Part shown: positions 54,608-62,239 of the stretch, piece by piece | Layout: the number at the start of each line of letters is the position of its first letter | How positions within the stretch are numbered: the first letter of the stretch is position 1 | DNA from: Setomelanomma holmii | Taxonomy: Eukaryota > Ascomycota > Dothideomycetes > Pleosporales > Phaeosphaeriaceae | NCBI GenBank assembly: GCA_010015745.1 | Contig: ML978308.1 | Span: 1 to 62,239 of the forward strand | Reading direction: 5' to 3' | Length of the DNA stretch: 62,239 nt | Translations under genes and position numbers: made by a program | Notes under the pieces: model-generated | Told to the model about the DNA's origin: nothing | Seen by the model: only the letters and a program-made list of their open reading frames with translations | The model's database searches: none

Positions 54608-55565
54608 CTTATCGTCTTCGCTGGATCACAACGTTAATCCATCAAAACGGGACCACAAACACTCTTGTAACCCCCAGCACTCTTTATTCCCATCCCATTC
54701 CCAAGACAGCAGCTCCTCGGCACCAGCAAACTAGGTACACATTACCAACGCCCATATCTGTCGCCAAGTCAGATAAGATAAGCCATGCCCAAAACAGCGC
54801 TTCATCCCCTCCCATGTGTCTCACAATCTAACCCTACAAGACCGCCTCGCCAGCCCCGCACCACTCACAGACCTCGCGCAGCCAGGTGCCGAGCACATCG
54901 AGAACGGCTCGTCGTTGCTGCACTGTGTGATGCCGTTGCTTGTCATTCGGCGTAGAGATAAGGAATCCTGGTGCATGGGATGGAGCGATCGTCGCATGCG
55001 AGACTCGTTTGCACTTTCCCCGGATTGGGGTCGCTTCGCCACGCGACGTTTGATGTTGGAGAGCTCCACTGATACACCGGGTTGGGGTAACCCCAACGCA
55101 ATTGCCGCAGACTCGGTACAAAGAAAAGATATCTTTAAAGGATTTGGCGAATGTTTTTTGGCGCATATACACATTGTGAATGTTTGTACGACCCAATTGC
55201 ACAACGCGGTCAAGCAGGACTCGAGAGGTGCATGAAATGCGGATGCATGGATCCGACGACGAATTGCGATGACACAGTGCTATGTCAAATATGGGATGAA
55301 GCACAAGTCATGAGAATGCGCTACCTCAGTGTATGCGCGAGAGTCAAGTCATCCAGCATTGCAACCATCAGTGCCTTTTCTGAGAGCAAAATCTCCGACG
55401 ACGATACTGTCTGTCTTGTTCATCGAGTTACACAATGATCACGGTCATTGTTGATACTTGTTACTGCGTGCAATGGCCAGCGGAAGTGGATCCGTTCGAC
55501 CGTGGCCGGTTGCATGTTCTCATTGGTATATTGGTATATTCGTCGACAATACTCGTATGCACACG
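54608..55565. other. Intergenic, no gene seen
   Basis: About 960 bp between two minus-strand genes: NCS1 promoter and AP-1 mu 3' flank. A plus-strand frame at 54816-55235 overlaps minus-strand frames of similar length, and none has a motif. Confidence 0.35.
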
Positions 55566-57057
55566 TTAATTTACGTCCGGTAACCGTACCGCGATGTCGC
55601 CTGACTGTGTGATGTACCGCACCCACGGGAGCGAAGGGTATTGAAGCTTGGAGGATAGTCAGTCAGAAATAGCACAAGTGAGGGAAAGGTACTCACCTTC
55701 GGTTCAATGATCTTTAGATACCGCACCTGGATACCCGAAGTTGTGAAGTAGGGAATCTCGAACTTGACGTTGATCGGCCGCTTTCCCTTGCCAGCACCAA
55801 CGCCACCCATACTGCCACCAAAGCCACCCATCATGCCACCACCCTTCTCATCGTCTCCTCTTACTGACGGCAGACCCAGCTCCGCACGCATAAGGAACTC
55901 CTTGCCACCACCAAACTGCTTGATCTTCCATACTATTGACGACGTTTCGGGTGCGTAATGTACTGTGCCAATGTTCGTTCGGAAGCGTGGTGTGTCTGCA
56001 TCTTCAGGTACGGGGATCGATATCTGGACGTTGTTTGCTGTGCTTCGCCTTTTAAATTGTGCTCTGGCCTAGATTGTTGTTAGTAGTGGGACCGTGACAG
56101 AGCTGCCTTTCCACACACCTTCAACATGTACTCTATCCTGCTGCCTGAGTGGCTCTCGACTATGCACTCGACCCAGATTAAAGGCTTCACTTGTGTGTTC
56201 AATCGGTAGCTCATAAGCTCGAATTCACCGTCTGGTGGAATGAAACTGATCGTCCGGTCGTTTTCGAATCTGGATAATCGCACGCACTGGTGAAACTTGA
56301 CATCCTCCATCTCAACTGCCTTGCCTCGTGTGGCTCTACCAGTCGTCTCGAACATGACCTTGTCATTCAGTCCCAATCGCAATTCAGGCATACCTGACAG
56401 GTAGCACTTCATCTTGACAGCGCCAAGAATTTCAGATCGTAACACATTGCCGTCTGCGGAGACGAGAAGATTGAGCGACTCGATGACGTCGAGGAAGACT
56501 TCGTTCTTGCGGTATCGAATACCTTCGCTTCGCCAGCTGACAGCATTGGTGACTGCAATGGGCGGTCGTGCCTGCACCTCGAGCTTGTGCGATTCTTGTG
56601 TAATGTATTCCTGCAATATCTTGGTCTCGGTGGTTTGTGGGTAGCCAAAGTCCATCATCTCATCTAGCAGCTCATAAATGACGACGAAGTTGTCGCGTAT
56701 GCTCTCCTCCTCCAACTCCTTGAAGTACTCGGTGAAGACTTCGACGATCTTGTGCAGAAATAGTAGAATTTCTGCGGCATTTGTGTTGCGTTTTGTGAGG
56801 GCGAGTAGGTAGAGGTTGTTATGGCGAATGTAAAGGTAGTTGATGCCTTCGTTGGAGAAGCACGGCGGCACGGCGGAGCTGTCTTCTTCGGCCTCGCTGA
56901 GCAGGACAGGGAACTTTTCGACGGCGGACATGGGGATGTCTCCTCGGTAGTTGCGCGCCAAAAGGGTCTACGTCCATATGTCAGTCTGGCACTTTCCCCA
57001 GATACCCCACAAGCGCACCTTGCCCTTCAGGTCGAGGAAGAAGACTGCCGACGCCAT
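55566..57057 (-). CDS. APM1: AP-1 clathrin adaptor complex subunit mu
   Basis: Four exons, 57019-57057, 56119-56967, 55697-56068 and 55566-55646, give 446 residues. Introns are 51, 50 and 50 nt. The N-terminal longin-like domain starts MASAVFFLDLKGKTLLARNYRGDI. The linker is followed by the mu homology domain: WRSEGIRYRKNEVFLDVIE, GAVKMKCYLSGMPELRLGLND, KFHQCVRLSRFENDRTISFIPPDGEFELMSYRL, PLIWVECIVE and, at the end, TTSGIQVRYLKIIEPKLQYPSLPWVRYITQSGDI. AP-1 sorts cargo at the trans-Golgi and endosomes, and this subunit binds tyrosine-based signals. A Gly/Met-rich insert (GGGMMGGFGGSMGG) in the mu homology domain is specific to fungi and explains the slightly greater length. Confidence 0.95.
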
Positions 57058-57614
57058 TTCGAGAGCTATAAATCGCAGAAGGAGAGAGGTGAAGTTTCAA
57101 GCGGCTACCGTATCATCGTGTGCGCAGGTGTGGGAACGGAAGTTGCTGAGTCGTGGACTCGCGAGCTTCGTTGGTGATGCCAAATGTCCGGCCCCAGTCT
57201 GCCAAGACAGGAAGCACGCTAGTCCTGAATCGAGTGGACCCTGATCTCAGCCTCATCTCTCAAGTGGCACTTTGCATTTCGTGACACAACGCATCAAATG
57301 AAATCACCATATGACTGGCAGGCTATGCTGACGATGCGATCATACACGTGCAGCAGGAATAGCGGTCGTCTACAACGCGTCTTGAGACGGTAATTGATGA
57401 GGGCCCCGGGTTTTTACTTCCCAAAGGAACTTAAAGGTATTTACACATGAATGCTACAGTAGCCTGCTTTTCCACATCTCCACCTCATTTTCCGCATGTT
57501 CTCTCCTGCTCCTCGCTAGATTCGAAGTTCGTTTTACACACCTGTCCAATCGTCGGAGAACCTGCTCCAACAGCTCAATCATCATCTAGAAAACATACGT
57601 AGGCTGTTCATCGC
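57058..57614. other. Intergenic, no gene seen
   Basis: 557 bp: AP-1 mu promoter on one side, 3' region of the Gas1/Egh16 gene on the other. Confidence 0.3.
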
Positions 57615-59054
57615 TCAAGAACGTTGACCTCCTCGCCCTCCTCCTAACTTTTGGATTCCCTCTGCCTCGTTCATTACCAGTATTTCCATTCGTATTCTGA
57701 TTGCCATTCCCCGTCGCTGCTTGCTGGTTGTTCGCGGCGTTTCCAGCATTCGCGTTCTGGCCGGCGTTGGCATTTCCATTCTGCGCATTGTTTGCGGTGT
57801 TGCCATTCGCGTTGCTTGCTGCGTTTCCGGCTTGTTGATTGTTGGCCGCGTTCCCAGCGGCAGCCTGCTGATTATTCGCCGCATTCCCATTTGCGTTATT
57901 GTTGTTTGCATTGCCCTTGTTACCTCGTCCATTGCCTTTGCCGTTTGTGTTCTGGTTCGCATTGCCGTTGTTCGCTGCAGCCGTCGTAGTGGCAGCGGCA
58001 TTGGGATTGACAGTCGCGGTGGCGAGAGCTTGTGTGCGGTATTAGCATAGTTGCCCATCATCGAGAACGTGTGATATAAGAAGACGGTAAACACACCAGA
58101 GATAGCGGCAGCGCCTTGATCTGCCAGCCCAGCATTCTGATTCGCCTTGACGGCAGCGTCAAAGTCCTTTTGGTTTTGCAGGATCTGGGCAGAAATGCCC
58201 TCGAGAGTTTGGGTGGTGGCTACAGCTATGGGAACCATGAGCATACATTGTGGGCTTCGCATTGATGCATTGAAAGGGCAAGTAGAAAATGAAGAGATTG
58301 TTGGACTCACCAGAAGCACTTGTGTTGGTGCGACCTGTTCCATCTGTCTGCTGAACCGCGAAGCATCCTCCGAATGGACCAGCAACGGCATTGTTGCGGC
58401 ACCGGATTGTACAGATATTGCCCGTTGATGCACCGATGCAGTTGAAGTTCTGTGGCATTTGTACATTGACGGTGAAGTCCTGCTCTTTTGCTTGAGAAAG
58501 GCCCAAGCTGCCAGGTACGTTGTTTGTGACTTTGAGTGGGGTGAACGTGGTCTGAGCATTGCTGGTCTCGTCCATATCGCATTCAAATGGGCCTGCGCCA
58601 TCGGCGTTGACCTAACACATATTGTTAGAGAATGTATTCTCAGGTTGGGAGCCTTCATACTTGATGAATGGTGACCTTCATGACCGAGCCTGCCTTGACA
58701 GTGGTCATGCGACCAGCAGCAAGCTCATTCTCGGTTTGCTCTCCAATGTCGATATTGCCGTTGATTTCAGTCCTGCCACAGCCGTTGACGATGTTCTGGC
58801 TGATCTCATTATCTCGGATTATGGTAGCGTCTTGCTGGCAAGGAGATATAGTGGTGCAATTTCGCGCAATGTCAGGATCAACTACGGTGACGTTAGTGGC
58901 ATGCTCGATAGTTCGGATGAGGCACGTAAGCGGATTACTCACCTAGAAAGCCTTGACTTGAGCCCGAATCTCCCACGGCTGCAAGAATAGCAGCATGTGA
59001 GTGCACAGTGGTGACGAGAGCGGCTAGCGCCAGTGCTGAAGATTGAAGATACAT
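57615..59054 (-). CDS. Gas1/Egh16-like secreted protein with frameshifted Asn-rich tail
   Basis: Four exons, 58943-59054, 58661-58881, 58311-58611 and 57615-58225, give 414 residues as read. A signal peptide (MYLQSSALALAALVTTVHSHA) is followed by the Egh16/Gas1 domain: AILAAVGDSGSSQG, CTTISPCQQDATIIRDNEI, GRTEINGNIDIGEQTENELAAG, GPFECDMDET, VQMPQNFNCIGASTGNICTIRCRNNA and TLEGISAQILQNQKDFDAAVKANQNAG..FTVFLYHTFSMMGNYANTA. Homologues include appressorium-associated secreted proteins of plant pathogens and saprotrophs. Right after NYANTA the annotated frame turns into an improbable Arg/Met-rich tail, while another frame runs on as a long Asn/Ala/Gly-rich tail ending in TAG near 57588. An extra CA dinucleotide near 58040 explains the switch. 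Confidence 0.82.
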
Positions 59055-60416
59055 TGCGGTCGGAAATACTGCAAAGAGGGCGCGCAGCGCGTAAGAAGAA
59101 AAGAATGTTGAAGATTGCAAGACCTGCTGCGAAAGAAAGAAGACGCACTGCCAATGAAAGTATTCGAGACTGCAGTGGATGGTGATCTGCCCGCCCAACT
59201 TGAGGCTATATATTAATCTCAAGGGTCATCGTCCTTACCTCGCGTCACGACTATGTTCATGACACCCATGACGGTGTCCACTGGTACGAGACGTTTTACC
59301 GCCATGCTCAGGAGCATGTACGCGCCTAGCCTCTGCGTGCCTTGATTCCTTCACGCCAGACTAAGCTGGCAGGCAGCATTGTGGTCTGCGCGATAAGCAA
59401 TGGGCATCGAATGCCTGTCGTTGCACCCAATCGGGATAAACCTAGGACGTCAGTGTGGTGCAGGTGGAATATGAAGCAACTCCACCCGCATTAAACTCGT
59501 AGTTCCACGATTGAAGACTGCATTGAGCCTGAGTCGATTCCTGATTCCGCACCACGGTCGTCGATTCCGCTGTTGGCGCCGAGCATGAGGCGTGTAAAGT
59601 TTCTCATGACAGAGAAGTCAAGTTTCGAATCGGCGAACACGCCACCAGGAAACACGATAGTGGATGTCATGCATCGTTCAAGGGACTGCCGAGGGCCGCT
59701 TCACGTTGAGCATAGACAATGGACGAAAGGAGATGTCCCGAGGATGGAAGCGGCCTCAGGAGACTGGTGTTTGACATCTGTGAAGAGTGGGTCTCTACCC
59801 TTACAGTTGGGCGGATCCGTTATGAAGCAGGCGCCTTCTGGTGCTTGACCAGGTTGAAGGCTTTCTTCCCAGACTGGGGTCCAGAAGTATAGAAGAGATG
59901 ATGCATTCCCTCCTCATGTTGCTTTTGGCTTTGTAATGATAAGCATATTTGAGCTATTCTCAAAAACATTCTGTCGAAATCTAGCACTGCGCAACAATGT
60001 CGCGATTTAATCTGGGAGGCGTCGATGTCTTATCACGCTGGTAGGTATTATTGATAGATATGTTGTTGGCGTTCAAAGTGCGCGCAAACTGTGGTAAGAG
60101 AAGACGACGTACCATGAAAGTCGGCGATGGCTACTCTGGGGAGCACATCCCTGTTCAGCCCTACGACATCAGACCACTTGCATTCGAGTGAACAAAACTT
60201 TGCGATCGTGCCGCCAACCCACAACGCCGATCCACAACTTCATCTCTATACCTGAAGCTACCTTACAGTCGCCATAATGAATACAGTATGGGTTGACGTT
60301 GAGAGCATCCCGCCCGCTGCTAACCTGTGCATAGGTCAAATCAGTATAGTACGTCACATCCCAAGCTCCGATCAGAGCTCCTCCCAAACTCCCACATCAC
60401 ACGGCACCACGCCGCA
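59055..60416. other. Gene-poor interval
   Basis: About 1.36 kb. Presumably contains promoters of the Gas1-like (minus) and DUF4748 (plus) genes. A plus frame at 59573-59848 has no motif. Confidence 0.35.
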
Positions 60417-60988
60417 ATGCGCCCCCTCCAATTCGCGCGCAGAGCCGTTGCTGCTAGAATGTAGCATCAACGTGTGCCAATTCCCAGAACGACTTGCGAA
60501 ACTGATGCCTCACGAAACACGTACCATGCCTATGCCACACCCCTAACACCCCCCACAGCTACGGCTGGGCAACTCTCATCGTCGCCGGCGGCGGCGCCTA
60601 CTACTTCGCGAAACGCAGCATCAATGCCGACCGCGCCGCCAAAGCCGAAGCCGACCGCCAGAAGCGCATGCGCGTCTTCCAGCTCGAACAAGAACACCTG
60701 AACAACCCTTCTTCTTCTTCTTCTTCCTCCTCCAGCCAATCCACAACCTCACAACTGCTCCAGACAGCAAACACACAGTCGAGTCGTGCGGGTGCGGGGA
60801 GTGGTATAGCGGGTAGCCCGGGACACAACGGGGGCGCGGAGGAGAGTGGGAATCCCAGTTTGCAGGCGAGTCAGGACCCGGCGCCGACGAGGCATGAGCC
60901 ACTAAATGCGGAGGGGAGGGCGAGGGAGAAGAGTAAGTATGAGGCTAGTGATGTGTATCGGAGTCGGAAGGGGGATCGATTCTCGTGA
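60417..60988 (+). CDS. DUF4748-type small mitochondrial-like protein
   Basis: Two exons, 60417-60460 and 60559-60988, with a 98-nt intron (GTAGCA..CCACAG, branch CCTAAC), give 157 residues. Exon 1 encodes RPLQFARRAVAAR, a short basic presequence-like start. Exon 2 begins YGWATLIVAGGGAYYFAKRSINADRAA, the single-helix DUF4748 signature, followed by a charged RQKRMRVFQLEQEH helix, a Ser run and a disordered C-terminus ending SDVYRSRKGDRFS. Without the intron an in-frame TAG follows exon 1. An alternative donor (GTACCA at 60522) is possible but keeps that stop. The function is unknown. Confidence 0.72.
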
Positions 60989-61243
60989 GTTTCGATTTGG
61001 GGTGGTGAGGATCTTGGTAAAGGTTGATGGAGAAGGAGCTTCACGTGTATATATTACAAGCTATGGCACAAGCAGGGAGCATGACTGGGAGTGATAGCAA
61101 TCTTCTCTCGAAGCAGAATGCCTTTGTATGCTGTGATGTGTATCATCATCATGCTGCGCGCCGAATGCACCAAGAGCCCATAACGCCGGCGCAGTATGGC
61201 AGGGTATAAAGCGACATGTAATCATATCTCTACATGTTCCTCT

Positions 61244-62160
61244 TCATCCGAAAATAGCACTCCTTGGGCTATCCCTCCGCTTCTCGTAGAGCCACTTGTT
61301 GTTCAATCCTACGCTCGCCTTGCCTGTCGAAGGCGTAGGTGTACCTGGCGTCGCGCTTGACGAGCTGTCTCCAAACAAGCTGCTGCTCAGCGGACTGCCG
61401 CTATAACTCAACCGCTTCGTTGCCGAACCTGACAGCGCCTTTTGGAACAACGGACTACCCGTACTCGTTTGTGGCGAGAATGGCGAATTCGACGTCGACA
61501 TGCCCAAGTTTCCTCGCGGACTTCCTGACAGCGGCGATTGCGAGCTGCGATCCTGGCTGAAGCTACCGCTGCGTGGTGTGGATCGCTGGTATCGCGGAGG
61601 CGTCGCGTAATTTGGCGATGCATACTGCGAGCCTGGTGTTCGAGGCGAAAGTACGCCCTGCTTCAGGCCCATAGACGCGCGCTGCGAGGGTGTGAGCGGG
61701 ATGTCGGCGATGTCGTCGGGGTAGTAGCGGCGGACGAGAGGTAGGAAGGCCATGATGATATTGGCGGCGAAGGCGAGGCGGACCAGTACTATGGCCCATT
61801 CGCTGTATGGCACGGCGCGGACGACGGTGTTGATTGGTGTTCTAAGCAGTGTATAAGCAGAAGGTCAAACGCTTGCGACATGGGCACGTACGCGGCATAT
61901 TCTAGCAGCTTCACATTGGACACCACGGTATTGCCGCATACCGAGAGGAACAGCAGGCCGGCATTGGCGACAATGGCTCGGACGTTGCGCTCGTCAAAGG
62001 TGGTGGCATACTGGCGCTGCGCGATCTCGTCAAACTTTGGATGCTTCCACGACCCACCAGGCGTGTATGGCTGGTCTGATTGCGCAGCTGGTGTGGAAGG
62101 TGTCGCTGGGGTAGCTGGTGCACGTGACACCGTCGAGGGCGCGACTCTGGCCAGAGACAT
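61244..62160 (-). CDS. POM34: Nucleoporin Pom34-like membrane protein
   Basis: Two exons, 61892-62160 and 61244-61841, with a 50-nt intron (GTACGT..GCTTAG), give 288 residues. After a Pro/Ala/Ser-rich N-terminus there are two hydrophobic segments: VRAIVANAGLLFLSVCGNTVV and WAIVLVRLAFAANIIMAFLPLV, the two transmembrane helices typical of Pom34. Between them is an LLEYAATPINTVVRAVPYSE loop. The C-terminal half contains IPLTPSQRASMGL and many SP/TP and SG repeats (TPGSQYASPNY, SPFSPQTSTGSP), ending LNNKWLYEKRR. Pom34 anchors the nuclear pore complex in the pore membrane. It is close to the window's right end but complete. Confidence 0.88.
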
Positions 62161-62239
62161 GGCGATTGAAGCTCGGGAAGCTATGCGCCTGTTTTGTTTG
62201 TGATGCCCTGCAAAGGGGTGCCGTGTAGTTGGTCGAGGC

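Noticed and set aside
1..62239. tRNA, rRNA or telomeric repeats
   Set aside because: I noticed no tRNA-like A/B box pairs, rDNA or TTAGGG arrays by eye. A tRNAscan-SE run would be needed to exclude single tRNA genes.

Overview
This is fungal nuclear DNA from a filamentous ascomycete (Pezizomycotina), most likely a dothideomycete. The introns are mostly 43-90 nt with GTRNGT donors, CTAAC/CTGAC branch sites and YAG acceptors. The gene families (HET domain, Zn2Cys6 factor, PTH11-like receptor, Gas1/Egh16 secreted protein, UPF0047, DUF4748) are typical of that group. The class assignment is inference from gene content.

Layout. 1-7.4 kb is a transposon graveyard: a Helitron-type PIF1 helicase relic, a hAT element with intact 19-bp inverted ends, a LINE endonuclease fragment and a broken HET-domain gene. 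7.6-18.3 kb is a normal gene block: UPF0047 protein, Gly/Tyr-rich protein, FAM210-like mitochondrial protein, putative HxD..H oxygenase-like protein, insulysin (Ste23-like), EthD protein and an MPP6-type exosome cofactor with a zinc knuckle. 18.3-21.4 kb is gene-poor, followed by a PTH11-like receptor. 23.3-31.1 kb holds housekeeping genes: V-ATPase subunit A, dynamin Vps1 and mitochondrial ribosomal protein bL27m. 31.2-43.1 kb holds a peroxisomal alpha-methylacyl-CoA racemase, an acid-ceramidase-like Ntn hydrolase, an F-box-like gene with an internal stop, a Zn2Cys6 factor, a HET pseudogene, a fungal-TF-domain protein and an SDR. A Fot1/pogo transposon (43.2-45.0 kb) precedes an 11-exon sugar transporter. 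48.4-50 kb carries a broken helical or TPR-like gene and a second F-box-like gene. The right end has a GPI-type Trp/Gly-rich wall protein, an NCS1 transporter, AP-1 mu, a Gas1/Egh16 protein, a DUF4748 protein and the nucleoporin Pom34.

The most unusual feature is intron 7 of the V-ATPase A gene. It is a 1,507-nt spliceosomal intron, while all the other introns I resolved are 43-289 nt. It carries a sense-strand, partly decayed gene for a GIY-YIG nuclease with two U1/matrin-type C2H2 zinc fingers, which makes it a candidate mobile (homing) spliceosomal intron in a conserved part of an essential gene. Other notable points are a 6-nt microexon in the sugar transporter, a hidden 17-codon first exon that identifies the MPP6 gene, and five single in-frame TGA codons in otherwise good gene frames, in contrast to the TAA/TAG stops of the transposons.

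Vma1, Vps1 and AP-1 mu all serve the vacuole/endosome/Golgi system, but they are interspersed with unrelated genes and no operon-like organisation is implied. All exon joins were made by eye from splice motifs and reading-frame continuity.
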